A stretch of DNA of 64,000 bases, taken from Sneathiella marina. GTDB taxonomy: Bacteria > Pseudomonadota > Alphaproteobacteria > Sneathiellales > Sneathiellaceae. Numbering within the stretch: the first letter of the stretch is position 1; every line of letters starts with the position of its first letter. The translations under genes were made by a program, and so were the position numbers. The notes under the pieces were generated by a model, which was not told the DNA's origin, did not search any database, and saw only the letters and a program-made list of their open reading frames with translations. The stretch is taken from NCBI RefSeq assembly GCF_023746535.1, contig NZ_CP098747.1:1060364-1124363 (forward strand), written 5' to 3'. Positions 1 through 9,055 of this stretch are shown here, piece after piece.

Positions 1-663
1 CCGGCCTTCTGCTTCCAGAATTGCAGATTTTTTCTCGCCTTCTGCTTTTAGAATTTCAGATTGTCTTACGCCTTCTGCTTCCAGGATAACAGCTCGTTTG
101 AGCCGTTCCGCTTTCATCTGACGGCCCATGGCCTCGACAAGGTCAAGCGGCGGCGTGATATCTTTAATTTCTACGCGGGTAACCTTCAGGCCCCAAGGGG
201 TGGAGGCTTGATCAATTACATTTAGCAGTTTGACGTTTATGGAATCGCGTTGGCTCAACGCCGCATCCAAATCCATTGAGCCTAAAACCGTTCTAAGGTT
301 TGTCTGAGCGAGATTTTGGATAGCTCGCTCAAGATCTCGTACCTCATATGTGGACTTTGCCGCGTCGAGAACCTGAAAGAACAGAATACCGTCTACTTGA
401 ACCATAGCATTGTCGCGGGAAATGACCTCCTGCGTGGGGATATCCAATACCTGTTCCATCATATTGACCTTAGTGCCAATGCGGTCAATAAACGGGATGA
501 TCAATCCTAATCCGGGTTGAAGGCTTTTGGTGTATCGGCCAAAACGTTCAACGGTATACTGATATCCCTGCGGCACAATCGTGACGCCCATGAATACAAT
601 AACGATCGCCAGTAGAACGAGAACAATGACAAATGCCGCGAAGCCAGAAACGAAAAGATCCAT
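1..663 (-). CDS. SPFH/band-7 (stomatin-like, QmcA-type) membrane protein, 3' end outside the window
   Basis: The reading frame starts at an ATG at 663 and runs off the left edge, so only the first 221 codons are seen. It opens with one hydrophobic segment (about residues 5-29, rich in V, I and L), followed by the SPFH core: [15 protein letters not shown], a PGL-IPF-DR segment, and the pattern [19 protein letters not shown]. The visible end is a heptad-like Ala/Glu repeat (AEGxxxxxILxAEGE), the coiled coil typical of stomatin/QmcA oligomers. By family knowledge these proteins form membrane-anchored ring assemblies and are often paired with NfeD; the neighbouring gene lies outside the window. 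The family assignment is firm, the exact cellular role is not. Confidence 0.88.
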   Translation of the reverse strand, partial: MDLFVSGFAAFVIVLVLLAIVIVFMGVTIVPQGYQYTVERFGRYTKSLQPGLGLIIPFIDRIGTKVNMMEQVLDIPTQEVISRDNAMVQVDGILFFQVLDAAKSTYEVRDLERAIQNLAQTNLRTVLGSMDLDAALSQRDSINVKLLNVIDQASTPWGLKVTRVEIKDITPPLDLVEAMGRQMKAERLKRAVILEAEGVRQSEILKAEGEKKSAILEAEGR

Positions 664-771
664 TTAGCACCCCCTAGTTGTTGGATAATTTACATGCTTA
701 TACCACTATATAGTGATAAATTGCGATTTTTTAAGCTATTTCTGGTGATATCTTTATAAGCGCGGCGGGTA

Positions 772-1221
772 CTACGCTGATCTTGTTTTCATCATGCCGA
801 TGGTTTTTACGGACAAAACTTTTTCATCATTCTGATTAAACAGGAAAATTTGAGCCCGAATTACACCCATTTCAGGTCGAGAAGTGGACCTGCGCGTTTC
901 AATGACAGTAGACTCAAATCGGAGAACATCTCCTGGTCGCACAGGCAAAATCCACCTCAAATCATCAAAGCCCGGAGAGCCGAGCCCTGCACGTTGGTTG
1001 ACCATATTATCAACCATCATTCGCATAAGCATGCCGCCCGTATGCCAACCTGAGGCAATCAATCCGCCGTAAATACTGTCATTCGCCGCTTTCTCGTCCA
1101 CATGAAAGGGTTGGGGATCATATTTCCGCGCAAATTTCAGTATTTCTTCCAAGGTTACTTTCTTCTCACCGAAAACCGTTTTGTCCCCAACTCCTATATC
1201 CTCGAAATATATCGTGCTCAT
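772..1221 (-). CDS. MaoC-like hot-dog-fold dehydratase (second of a tandem pair)
   Basis: This 149-residue protein has the R-hydratase/MaoC layout. An N-terminal FEDIGVGD segment is followed by the hydratase motif region YDPQPFHVDEKAA with GGLIASGWHT, the usual site of the catalytic Asp/His pair. A later VRPGDVL segment and RPEMGVI are also typical. Family members hydrate enoyl-CoA or similar unsaturated acyl thioesters. Its ATG overlaps the stop of the upstream paralogue by four bases (ATGA), so the two are translationally coupled. The two proteins share most of these motifs and probably arose by duplication; they could form a heterodimer. The substrate is not deducible. Confidence 0.88.
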   Translation of the reverse strand: MSTIYFEDIGVGDKTVFGEKKVTLEEILKFARKYDPQPFHVDEKAANDSIYGGLIASGWHTGGMLMRMMVDNMVNQRAGLGSPGFDDLRWILPVRPGDVLRFESTVIETRRSTSRPEMGVIRAQIFLFNQNDEKVLSVKTIGMMKTRSA

Positions 1222-1697
1222 TGGCTAATCTCCCGAACGGAGATCTTTGATGGTTTTCTGAGAAACATACCGCTTGAAATCATGGTCATTTTTACTTCGC
1301 CATCTTGGTTGCAGACTACATGTGAGAATTTGACGAATCCGAGCTCTGGCTTGCTCTTAGGTAAGCTTCGATCTGTAATTTCTGCAGTGACATGAAGGGT
1401 TTCACCCGGTCTTACGGGTTTTTTCCATCTGAGCTGTTCGACGCCCGGCGATCCCATAGTTGCGGAATTGTTGAGATACCCATCGACCATCATACGCATA
1501 CACATGGCGGCAGTGTGCCAACCACTCGCTATGATGCCTCCAAAGTAATGCTCTGATGCTGCTTCTTTGTCGATATGAAAAGGCTGCGGGTCGAACTCCG
1601 TCGCGTATTCAATGACTTCTTCTTCAGTGACTTCCATGGCCCCGAATTCCATTTTTCGGCCGACGGTAAAATCTTCCCAATACAACATTTCTGTCAC
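1218..1697 (-). CDS. MaoC-like hot-dog-fold dehydratase (first of a tandem pair)
   Basis: The 159-residue product is a close paralogue of the downstream gene: FTVGRKMEFG, then FDPQPFHIDKEAA, GGIIASGWHTAAM, VRPGETL and KPELGFV occupy the same relative positions. The Asp and His of the DPQPFHID segment match the catalytic residues of R-specific enoyl-CoA hydratases. It lies 69 bases downstream of ychF on the same strand and may be the distal part of the rplY-pth-ychF transcript. MaoC-like acyl hydratase is well supported. The specific pathway (fatty acid, PHA or another CoA thioester) is not. Confidence 0.88.
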   Translation of the reverse strand: MTEMLYWEDFTVGRKMEFGAMEVTEEEVIEYATEFDPQPFHIDKEAASEHYFGGIIASGWHTAAMCMRMMVDGYLNNSATMGSPGVEQLRWKKPVRPGETLHVTAEITDRSLPKSKPELGFVKFSHVVCNQDGEVKMTMISSGMFLRKPSKISVREISQ

Positions 1698-1766
1698 TAT
1701 CCTTTGACCTTATACTGGTCTTTTGCGTTGTGTCGCTTTTTCAAGAGATTGAATTATGTGTTTGAC

Positions 1767-2864
1767 CTAGTTTGCAAATCTAAAATGCAAGACATCACCG
1801 TCAAGCACAATATATTCTTTGCCTTCCAACCGCATCTGACCTGCTTCTTTGGCCCCGTTCTCTCCGCCGTTATCGATATAGGCCGGATAGGCGATGGTTT
1901 CTGCCCGGATAAACCCTTTTTCAAAATCAGTATGGATAACACCAGCCGCTTGCGGTGCTTTTGTGCCTTTCGTAACGGTCCAGGCGCGGCATTCCTTGGG
2001 TCCAACCGTAAAATAGGTAATAAGTTCAAGTAGATCGTAACCGGCCCTGATTATTCGACCCAATCCTGTTTCTGTTAATCCAAGTTCTGAAAGAAATTCC
2101 TCGCGCTCTTCTTTGTCGAGCTGGGCAACTTCAGATTCAATTGCGGCAGAAATAACCACGACACCTGCATTTTCAGCCGCAGCCTTACCTTCTACCAATT
2201 TTGAAAAATCGTTACCGGTTGCAGCGCTATCTTCATCAACATTACAGACATATAGAACAGGCTTTGCCGTAAGGAGCTGTAAATTTCTGAATATCTTGAC
2301 CTCGTCTTCAGCCAGTTCCACCATACGCGCTGGCTTACCGTCTCTTAATACGACAAGAGCTCGATCAATCAGTTCAGACTGCTTTTTTGCTTCCTTGTCG
2401 CCGCCGCGGATTTTTTTGACTAAAGTTTCGGTTCTTTTCTCCAGGCTCTCCAAATCGGCAAGCATCAGCTCGGTTTCGATAGTCTCGGCGTCGGAAAGGG
2501 GGTCGATTTTTCCGTCAACATGGGTAATATCGTCATCTTCAAAGCATCTTATTACTTGAATAACCGCATCGACTTCACGAATATGCGCCAAGAATTTATT
2601 GCCCAGCCCTTCGCCACTTGCAGCACCGCGGACAAGTCCTGCGATATCAACAAATGTCAATTGAGTCGGGATCAGTTCTTTTGATGACGCGAGAGCTGCT
2701 AATTTTGTCAGCCGCGGATCGGGGACGGGAACCTGCCCAAGGTTTGGTTCGATCGTACAGAAGGGATAATTCTCGGCCGCAGCCTGAGCTGTTTCTGTGA
2801 GGGCATTGAACAAAGTGGACTTACCGACATTCGGCAGCCCGACAATACCGCATTTAAAACCCAT
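1767..2864 (-). CDS. ychF: YchF/Obg-family ATPase (redox-regulated)
   Basis: This 365-residue protein has the standard YchF length. The P-loop GLPNVGKSTLFNALT lies near residues 8-22. It is followed by the Obg-type G2/G3 region DIAGLVRGAASGEGLGNKFL, a helical coiled-coil insertion (LESLEKRTETLVKKIRGG), an NVDE motif at the NKxD position, and a C-terminal TGS-like domain (TYFTVGPKECRAW to YIVLDGDVLHFRFAN). Family members bind ATP rather than GTP and associate with ribosomes. It starts two bases after the pth stop on the same strand, the classic pth-ychF operon, which supports a translation-associated role. Confidence 0.96.
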   Translation of the reverse strand: MGFKCGIVGLPNVGKSTLFNALTETAQAAAENYPFCTIEPNLGQVPVPDPRLTKLAALASSKELIPTQLTFVDIAGLVRGAASGEGLGNKFLAHIREVDAVIQVIRCFEDDDITHVDGKIDPLSDAETIETELMLADLESLEKRTETLVKKIRGGDKEAKKQSELIDRALVVLRDGKPARMVELAEDEVKIFRNLQLLTAKPVLYVCNVDEDSAATGNDFSKLVEGKAAAENAGVVVISAAIESEVAQLDKEEREEFLSELGLTETGLGRIIRAGYDLLELITYFTVGPKECRAWTVTKGTKAPQAAGVIHTDFEKGFIRAETIAYPAYIDNGGENGAKEAGQMRLEGKEYIVLDGDVLHFRFAN

Positions 2865-2866
2865 AT

Positions 2867-3463
2867 CTAGCTTCCTTCGATGTTCTTTTTCTTGTCGGGC
2901 GCTGTTTCAAGCGCAATTTTGTTCATAAAGCTGGAGTCTTCGCCGGAAATAAGCATGTCAGTGTGCCGGGCAACGCTATCAATGATTTTTTCGGCAAACT
3001 GCTTCTCTGCTTTCGAAAAATCTTTCAGGACGTGACCGGAAACCAAATGCTTCTCTCCAGGATGGCCGACGCCTAGCCGGACTCTTTTGAAATCCTGACC
3101 TATATAGGCAATAATTGAGCGAATACCATTGTTTCCGCCATGCCCGCCACCAGATTTCACACGGACTTTCCCCATGGGAAGGTCAAGCTCATCATGCAGG
3201 ACTATGACATTTTCAGGCGGGATCTTGTAGAATCTCATGGCTTCACCCACCGACCGGCCGGATTCATTCATATAAGTAGTAGGTTTCAGCGCGAGGATTT
3301 TCACGTCGCCGATTTTTCCATCTGCAACCAGTCCCTGAAATTTAATACGTTCCGGCATAAAGGAATGGCGGTGAATGATTTCATCCACCGCCATAAATCC
3401 AAAATTATGCCGATTGTCGGTGTATCCCTTACCGGGATTTCCGAGGCCAACCAGCAATATCAT
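2867..3463 (-). CDS. pth: Peptidyl-tRNA hydrolase
   Basis: Peptidyl-tRNA hydrolase releases peptides from prematurely dropped-off peptidyl-tRNAs. The 198-residue product starts MILLVGLGNPGKGY and carries the catalytic His in the NRHNFGF segment, the Asp in HDELDLPMGKVR and the tRNA-contacting GGHGGNNGIRS loop. The open frame extends upstream to 3697, but that part overlaps rplY in another frame and encodes a Lys-rich tract foreign to the family, so the ATG at 3461-3463 is taken as the start. It lies 13 bases after the rplY stop and 2 bases before ychF, giving an rplY-pth-ychF transcription unit. Confidence 0.96.
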   Translation of the reverse strand: MILLVGLGNPGKGYTDNRHNFGFMAVDEIIHRHSFMPERIKFQGLVADGKIGDVKILALKPTTYMNESGRSVGEAMRFYKIPPENVIVLHDELDLPMGKVRVKSGGGHGGNNGIRSIIAYIGQDFKRVRLGVGHPGEKHLVSGHVLKDFSKAEKQFAEKIIDSVARHTDMLISGEDSSFMNKIALETAPDKKKNIEGS

Positions 3464-3476
3464 CAACGATACCCGA

Positions 3477-4154
3477 CTACTCTTCGCCGTCGGCTTCAGC
3501 AGTGTCTTCTGCTGCTTCACCGTCTTCGGCGGTTTCGCCTTCGACACCTTCTTCGCCTTCTTCAGCTTCAACTTCTGGCTCTTCTTCAACCGTTGGTGAA
3601 GCAATGGTAGCAATCGTGAAGTCTCGGTCAGATATTGTTGGCTCACATCCTTCCGGCAGAGTGACTTCGGAAATATGGACACTGTCGCCAATGTCATATT
3701 TTTCTAGGTCAATTTCAATAGCTTCCGGAATATTGCCGGCCGGAACCATCATTTCGATTTCATGGCGGACAACGTTCAAAACACCACCGCGTTTTAAGCC
3801 TTCGCACTCTTCTTCGTTCAGGAAGCTCACGACCACCATGACGGCGATCTGTGATTTTGCCGAAACACGAAGAAAATCAACATGCATCGGCGATTCCTTA
3901 ACGGGATGAAGCTGCATGTCACGTGGCAAAACGTTATGTTTTGTTGATCCGACTTTTACCGTGTAAACAGTTGACAGGAACGCATCCCGATAAATGGCTT
4001 TTACCAATTCACGGGTTTCCAGCGAAATCGAAATAGGGTCTTTTTTATCGCCATATATGACGGCCGGTGTTCGGCCTTCACGACGCAATGCACGGGAGGT
4101 CCCCTTTCCAGCCCGGTCACGCGTTTCTGCAATTAATACTGCATTCTCGCTCAT
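3477..4154 (-). CDS. rplY: 50S ribosomal protein L25, long CTC/TL5 form
   Basis: The 225-residue protein has the N-terminal L25 5S-rRNA-binding domain (RAGKGTSRALRREGRTPAVIYG) followed by the CTC/TL5 C-terminal beta domain (LNVVRHEIEMMVPAGNIPEAIEIDL, then VTLPEGCEPTISDRDFTIATI). It ends in a very acidic Glu-rich tail of roughly 35 residues. The start has a clear AGGAGA ribosome-binding site about 5 bases upstream. The gene heads the rplY-pth-ychF unit. A compact GC hairpin sits in its leader. The acidic tail is usual in alphaproteobacterial L25 and is probably disordered. Confidence 0.95.
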   Translation of the reverse strand: MSENAVLIAETRDRAGKGTSRALRREGRTPAVIYGDKKDPISISLETRELVKAIYRDAFLSTVYTVKVGSTKHNVLPRDMQLHPVKESPMHVDFLRVSAKSQIAVMVVVSFLNEEECEGLKRGGVLNVVRHEIEMMVPAGNIPEAIEIDLEKYDIGDSVHISEVTLPEGCEPTISDRDFTIATIASPTVEEEPEVEAEEGEEGVEGETAEDGEAAEDTAEADGEE

Positions 4155-4179
4155 TATATCTCTCCTAAGTAACGAGCAA

Positions 4180-4197
4180 CACCGGGAAAACCCGGTG
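4180..4197. terminator. Compact GC hairpin between prs and rplY
   Basis: CACCGGG-AAAA-CCCGGTG forms a perfect 7-bp stem with a 4-base loop. No T-run follows on the minus strand. It could be a weak prs terminator or attenuator, or a structured rplY 5' leader where L25 or another protein might bind. The sequence alone does not decide. Confidence 0.4.
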
Positions 4198-4250
4198 CCA
4201 AAAATGACGCTTGCCTCCAGGGGTGCCCGCGCCGTGATATGTCTATTCGG

Positions 4251-5186
4251 TTAGTCGAACAGACTGGAAACCGAAGTCTCCTTAGAAATTCTGTACATTG
4301 CCTCGCCGATCAGCGGGGCAATGGATATTTGGCGCATTTTGTCGGAATGCTTAAAGGCCTCCGTTGCCATAATGCTATCAGTCGTGACCATTTCTTCCAG
4401 TGCGGAATCGTTAATCCGGGAAATTGCACCCCCGGACAACACACCATGCGTCACATAGCCGGTAACGCTCTTGGCTCCTTGTTTCATTAACGCTTCTGCA
4501 GCGTTACACAAAGTACCGGCACTATCGACAATGTCATCTACCAGAATGCACCGCTGGCCTCTGACGTCACCAATAATGTTCATGACTTCCGAGACGCCAG
4601 CTTTTTCACGGCGCTTATCCACGATTGCGAGGTCTGCGTCAAGCCTTTTAGCGTAAGCCCGGGCCCTGACAACACCGCCCACATCAGGAGAAACGATCGT
4701 AATTTCACTCCCGCGGCCATATGTTTTCTCTATATCTGGTACGATAATGGGAGCTGAAAACAAATTATCGGTTGGAATATCAAAAAATCCCTGTATCTGA
4801 CCGGCATGCAGATCCATTGTCAGAACTCGGTCTGCCCCAGCAGTTGTAATCAAATTGGCGACCAACTTTGCCGATATCGGCGTACGAGGTCCCGGTTTCC
4901 GATCCTGCCGGGCATAGCCAAAATAAGGAAGAACTGCTGTGATTCGTGCTGCAGATGCGCGTTTGAGCGCATCTATACAAACCAGTAGCTCCATCAAATG
5001 GTCATTTGCCGGGAAGGACGTGGGTTGAAGAACAAAAACATCTTCACCACGAACATTTTCGTGAATTTCTACGAAAACTTCCATGTCCGAGAAACGTCGA
5101 ACGTCAGCATTTGTTAAAGGTAATTTTAAGTAGCTCGTAACAGCTTCAGCCAGCGGCCGATTGCCATTTCCCGTAAGCACTTTCAT
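4251..5186 (-). CDS. prs: Ribose-phosphate pyrophosphokinase (PRPP synthetase)
   Basis: PRPP synthetase makes 5-phosphoribosyl-1-pyrophosphate from ribose-5-phosphate and ATP for nucleotide, His, Trp and NAD synthesis. The 311-residue length is typical. Visible hallmarks are [21 protein letters not shown], the ATP-binding flexible-loop region [20 protein letters not shown], the [19 protein letters not shown] segment and the PRPP-binding loop [16 protein letters not shown]. It lies upstream of rplY on the same strand with a 96-base gap that holds a hairpin. The assignment is essentially certain. Confidence 0.97.
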   Translation of the reverse strand: MKVLTGNGNRPLAEAVTSYLKLPLTNADVRRFSDMEVFVEIHENVRGEDVFVLQPTSFPANDHLMELLVCIDALKRASAARITAVLPYFGYARQDRKPGPRTPISAKLVANLITTAGADRVLTMDLHAGQIQGFFDIPTDNLFSAPIIVPDIEKTYGRGSEITIVSPDVGGVVRARAYAKRLDADLAIVDKRREKAGVSEVMNIIGDVRGQRCILVDDIVDSAGTLCNAAEALMKQGAKSVTGYVTHGVLSGGAISRINDSALEEMVTTDSIMATEAFKHSDKMRQISIAPLIGEAMYRISKETSVSSLFD

Positions 5187-5346
5187 GTGAACGGTCCTCT
5201 GCCCATTTTAGGCTTTGTTCAGTCAAACAATACAAACTGTGCGCGGTACCGAAACGACACATGGGCAACAGCGGGCGGAACTTACCAAGGGCCTTTGATC
5301 CTGTAAACGGTATAAAGAGAAATTTTAGCTTTTTTGGAAATTATAA

Positions 5347-6198
5347 TCAGGATTTTGACCGAAAATACTCAGGTTCGCTACTTCGGAGCAATTTTAGAAC
5401 TCCTTGCGCACCGCCTTTGGCTGCCAAAGGTGCTGTTGGCCCCCAGACACCGTTCAGCGAACCGGCTTTGATTCTGTTGCGCTGCTGAATTTGGCCAACT
5501 TGCTCTCCGTTGCGACGCTCCAAACTCCAAGTAAGGAGAATGATTTGTGTTCCAAGCTTTGCCGGGGATAATTTTGCTTTTCCTCTGACAATATAATTTG
5601 CTCCGCTCTCGGTTGGCAGCACGTCAAATCCCATGCGGACTAGTTCTTCCTGAATGGCAAAGGAAAGGCTTTCAGCTCCATCTCCCGGAGCTCCGCGGAC
5701 AATTGGAACAAACAGCACCGGTTTTTTCAATGACGCGAAGTTTACGCCGTCACCGCCTAGTAATCGATCAATATTGCTGGCCGAATGCAGGACGAATTCT
5801 TCAATATCCTTCGGCTTGGTGGAGCTTGACTGTACCAGATCCGGGAGCTTCTCTATCGTGTAAAGACCGGTATTCTGGTTTTGAGGGTCGAATATGGTCC
5901 ATTGGATGAACTGCAGTCCGCCTTCGTCAATCATGTCGCCCCGGACATAATACCTATCCGGGACTTCTTCTCCGGCAAAGGCGGCTATACCTAAATCCTG
6001 AAGCTTTTTGGCAATAGCTGTATCAATGTCAGCCGGGCCATCCTGAACCGAAGCTACATATAGATAGGCTCTGGGTCCTGGAATAGTTGGCAGACCTGTC
6101 TTTACCTCAGGCTGAAACGGCCTCTCGAGCGGTTGACACGCAACCAGAAGAAGGACTCCGAGTATAGAAAGTCTTTTTGTGAAAATCCTAAATCGCAC
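5347..6198 (-). CDS. Predicted lipoprotein of unknown function
   Basis: The 283-residue product begins with a basic N-terminus and a hydrophobic stretch ending in LLLVAC, a lipobox that places the lipidated cysteine at about residue 21. The mature part has no motif I recognise. It shows two similar-looking halves, each with a segment like VPIVRGAPGDGAESLSFAIQEEL or ASVQDGPADIDTAIAKKLQDLG, suggesting a duplicated alpha/beta unit. The start codon is GTG, chosen because it directly precedes the signal sequence. The gene stands between pgeF and prs with gaps of 98 and 160 bases. Function unknown; probably anchored in the envelope. Confidence 0.75.
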   Translation of the reverse strand: MRFRIFTKRLSILGVLLLVACQPLERPFQPEVKTGLPTIPGPRAYLYVASVQDGPADIDTAIAKKLQDLGIAAFAGEEVPDRYYVRGDMIDEGGLQFIQWTIFDPQNQNTGLYTIEKLPDLVQSSSTKPKDIEEFVLHSASNIDRLLGGDGVNFASLKKPVLFVPIVRGAPGDGAESLSFAIQEELVRMGFDVLPTESGANYIVRGKAKLSPAKLGTQIILLTWSLERRNGEQVGQIQQRNRIKAGSLNGVWGPTAPLAAKGGAQGVLKLLRSSEPEYFRSKS

Positions 6199-6296
6199 AG
6201 GTTGCTAAAATCCCCAGCAGACAAATTATTATAAAGATTACCATATACGGCATTTTTGGCCCTCAGTACAAGTATACGTAAAATTGTCGATATTTC

Positions 6297-7067
6297 CTAT
6301 TCGTTACCAATGAGGGCGATTGCAGATAGTTGCCGGCCGTAATCAGCCTCTCCTCGTTTTGTCATGCGCCGATAGCTATAGAACAAGTCTTCCTCTGCAC
6401 ATGTATCATTTTCAAGCATGTCAACGCGGTCAATTCCGGTTTCAAGCAATCTGTCGCGGACGTATTCTTTCAGATTGAACATATGATGTCCCGCATTAAC
6501 CGAGGGTGTGAAATAACGGGCTGCTTGCGAGTCAACTGCCAGAAACGGGGCAGGGAATTCCGGACCCACTTCATAAGAAGCTTGCGTGATTGCCGGGCCA
6601 ACCGCCGCTTTTATGTCCGACTTGGCTGCGCCAAGTTGAATCATCGCTTCCACAGTGTTCTTTCCGATATTTGACAGTGCACCTTTCCAGCCGGAATGAG
6701 CAGCTCCAATTACCTGATGTTCAGTGTCCGCGAATAAGATTGGGACGCAATCCGCCGTTAGAATACCCAAGGCAAGACCGGGCACGTTGGTGACCATAGC
6801 ATCCGCTTTCGGTTTTTCAGGCATTTCCAGTTCGTCTTGGATAACGACGACATCAGCACTGTGAACTTGATGTATGGTTCGAAGCATATCCGGACCAACT
6901 CCGAGATCCCGCATTGCCCGTGCCCGATTTTCGAAGACGTCCTCGGCTCGATCTTTTGAGCCTGGGCCACAGTTAAGGCTGCTGTAAATACCATGCGACA
7001 CACCGCCCTTACGGGTGAAGAACCCGTGAGAAATGTTGTCGCTTTCAAAAATGGAGCTGGTGAGCAT
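6297..7067 (-). CDS. pgeF: PgeF/YfiH-family purine nucleoside phosphorylase (laccase-domain protein)
   Basis: The 256-residue protein shows the YfiH signature. An N-terminal GFFTRKGGVS segment and HQVHSADVV (first metal-binding His) are followed by ILTADCVPI (Cys) and GAAHSGWKGAL (second His), with YSYRR near the end. In characterised members these ligands bind zinc, and the enzymes act on purine nucleosides or edit peptidoglycan precursors. The frame can start at a TTG at 7079 inside midA, but the ATG at 7067 lies one base after the midA stop and is preferred. It is the last gene of the lgt-midA-pgeF operon. Confidence 0.93.
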   Translation of the reverse strand: MLTSSIFESDNISHGFFTRKGGVSHGIYSSLNCGPGSKDRAEDVFENRARAMRDLGVGPDMLRTIHQVHSADVVVIQDELEMPEKPKADAMVTNVPGLALGILTADCVPILFADTEHQVIGAAHSGWKGALSNIGKNTVEAMIQLGAAKSDIKAAVGPAITQASYEVGPEFPAPFLAVDSQAARYFTPSVNAGHHMFNLKEYVRDRLLETGIDRVDMLENDTCAEEDLFYSYRRMTKRGEADYGRQLSAIALIGNE

Positions 7068-7068
7068 G

Positions 7069-8136
7069 CTAAAGATCAAATCCTTCCGGAGGTGCCGTCA
7101 ACCCGCTCGAAATTGCGAGTACCTTGAATAAAGTTCCCATTTCTGCGGCACTAGTCAAGCGACGTAAACTGGAAGTGATGGTTTTTCTTTGTTCTTCTGT
7201 TGCAGATCGCTTCAACAGGGCGGCTCGGGCTTCAATTCCAAGTCGTTCAAGGAAACGGCCTTGCGATGTTGGCCCATGAATATCCACTGGATATTTTCGC
7301 GCCTCCGAAATCAACTGGGGAAACTTGACGTGAGCCGTGAGATCCGACATTCCCGGATCAACAAGCGGATTTTGGATTGTATGATCCCGTACAGCCTGAA
7401 AGCTGTCGCCATAAATGGCGTTAGCGGATCCATAATCGATTATCAAAGCGGCCCCGCCGAATTTTTGCAGAGATTGGCTGATGCTGTTGAGACACTTAAT
7501 ACCCTGAGGACAGATTTCAAGAATTAGGTTGCTATCCGCGTCAGACGGTGGTGGCAGTGTCTTATGGGATACTGTGTCTACTGAAAAAGCAAACTGATCA
7601 TCCTTCCAGTCGATAAATCTTTCATACCATTTTCCTGCTGTTGCTTCGTATTGGTGAATTGGCAAAGCATCAAAAAATTCGTTGGCAATGATTATGGTAG
7701 GACCGTTGTCCAAATCCGGGATATCAGAATACCAGAAAATGGAAGGATGACTTAGGGCAGCTTTTTGCCGAATTCTAAGCCGGTCACTTGTCTCAACGAG
7801 ATGAATATGTGCGGCATCGATAAACTCTGGAACTAAAGCTCCGCTTCTTAAAGCGTCTGCCAACAATGTACCGTTGCCCGGACCGAGTTCCATCAAATTG
7901 AACTGCGCGGGTTCCCCAAGCTTTGACCAAGTGTCAATGCACCAAAGACCAATAAGCTCGCCAAACATCTGACTGATTTCTGGTGCCGTCACAAAATCTC
8001 CTGATTTACCAAATGGATTTTGACGGGTGTAATATCCATATTCCGGATGAGAAAGGGCGGCTTCCATATAATCATGAACCGAAAGGGCACCGTGTTTCTC
8101 AATCTTTTCTCTGAGAATTTTGGTCAGTGGTGTCAT
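7069..8136 (-). CDS. MidA/NDUFAF7-type SAM-dependent protein methyltransferase
   Basis: This 355-residue protein matches the DUF185 family. It has the N-terminal signature HGALSVHDYMEAALSHPEYGYYTRQNPFGKSGDFVTAPEISQMFGELIG (given by its positions, about residues 15-63), then the SAM-binding LMELGPGNGTLL and ANEFFDALPIHQ. The mitochondrial homologue NDUFAF7 methylates an arginine of complex I subunit NDUFS2, and bacterial members may do likewise. The start overlaps the lgt stop by four bases (ATGA), and the stop lies one base before pgeF, so the three genes are tightly coupled. Confidence 0.93.
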   Translation of the reverse strand: MTPLTKILREKIEKHGALSVHDYMEAALSHPEYGYYTRQNPFGKSGDFVTAPEISQMFGELIGLWCIDTWSKLGEPAQFNLMELGPGNGTLLADALRSGALVPEFIDAAHIHLVETSDRLRIRQKAALSHPSIFWYSDIPDLDNGPTIIIANEFFDALPIHQYEATAGKWYERFIDWKDDQFAFSVDTVSHKTLPPPSDADSNLILEICPQGIKCLNSISQSLQKFGGAALIIDYGSANAIYGDSFQAVRDHTIQNPLVDPGMSDLTAHVKFPQLISEARKYPVDIHGPTSQGRFLERLGIEARAALLKRSATEEQRKTITSSLRRLTSAAEMGTLFKVLAISSGLTAPPEGFDL

Positions 8137-8942
8137 TTTTTAAGAGGTGTTTTCCGGAATAGAAAATACAATCCAATCAGGATCATCGGGACTGACAGAA
8201 ATTGACCCATGGTGAATCCCCCGGCCAGGAAGCCAAGATGCGCATCCGGTTGGCGAAAAAATTCGACGAAACTTCTGGCCAGAGCATATCCTAGAAAAAA
8301 GACGCCTGTCAGGAAACCTGGCTTTTTGACCAGATCTGTTTTGCGAAGGATGAGCATAATGACAAACAATAACAAACCTTCCAGCAAAGCCTCATAGAGC
8401 TGGCTGGGATGGCGCGGTAGATCGCCGCCACCGGGGAATAATACCCCCCAGGCTACATCCGTGGTTCGGCCATAAAGCTCTGCATTGATGAAATTGGCGA
8501 TGCGGCCAAAAAACAATCCCACTGGCGCGACGGTTGCCAATAAGTCGGAGAAATCCATTAAGGGAATTTTCTTCGCTCTGGTAAACAAAATTGTAGCAAC
8601 GATAACACCAAGGAAACCGCCATGGAATGACATGCCTCCCTGCCAAACCATAAATATCTCAGACGGGTTGGACAGGTAATATTCCGGTTTATAAAACAAG
8701 ACGTAACCTAGCCGACCGCCCAGAATAACGCCCAATGTTGCCCAAACCAGAAAGTCGTCCACATTTTTGTCTGTGACGCTGGATCCAGGCGCCTTTGCAA
8801 ATCTCATCATCAGGCGCCAGCCGATAACCAAGCCTGCGATATAGGCCAGAGCATACCATCTGATCGCAAAAGGGCCCAATTCGAATATTATGGGATCTAT
8901 TTCCGGGAAGGCGATAGCTAAAAATTGTGTCGATAAAGTCAT
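8133..8942 (-). CDS. lgt: Prolipoprotein diacylglyceryl transferase
   Basis: Lgt transfers diacylglycerol from phosphatidylglycerol to the lipobox cysteine of prolipoproteins in the inner membrane. The polytopic protein has seven-helix-like hydrophobicity and the Lgt signature GRIANFINAELYGR, followed by HPSQLYEALLEG, plus an early IRWYALAYIAG segment. The ATG at 8942 is listed; an in-frame GTG three codons upstream at 8951 is equally possible, and neither has a strong ribosome-binding site. It leads lgt-midA-pgeF and is divergent from ubiK. Confidence 0.95.
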   Translation of the reverse strand: MTLSTQFLAIAFPEIDPIIFELGPFAIRWYALAYIAGLVIGWRLMMRFAKAPGSSVTDKNVDDFLVWATLGVILGGRLGYVLFYKPEYYLSNPSEIFMVWQGGMSFHGGFLGVIVATILFTRAKKIPLMDFSDLLATVAPVGLFFGRIANFINAELYGRTTDVAWGVLFPGGGDLPRHPSQLYEALLEGLLLFVIMLILRKTDLVKKPGFLTGVFFLGYALARSFVEFFRQPDAHLGFLAGGFTMGQFLSVPMILIGLYFLFRKTPLKK

Positions 8943-9055
8943 GGCGGACACTATATAAAGCTATATGTGCAAACCGCAAGTAAATCGGCGTTCAAAGGGT
9001 TTGCTTTTGTAAATTACCCTTGTCATTATGCGCGCTAACCTGAGGAGCATGAGAG

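Noticed and set aside
3464-3697. Upstream extension of the pth reading frame
   Set aside because: It overlaps rplY out of frame and encodes a Lys-rich tract absent from the family; the ATG at 3463 gives a normal Pth.
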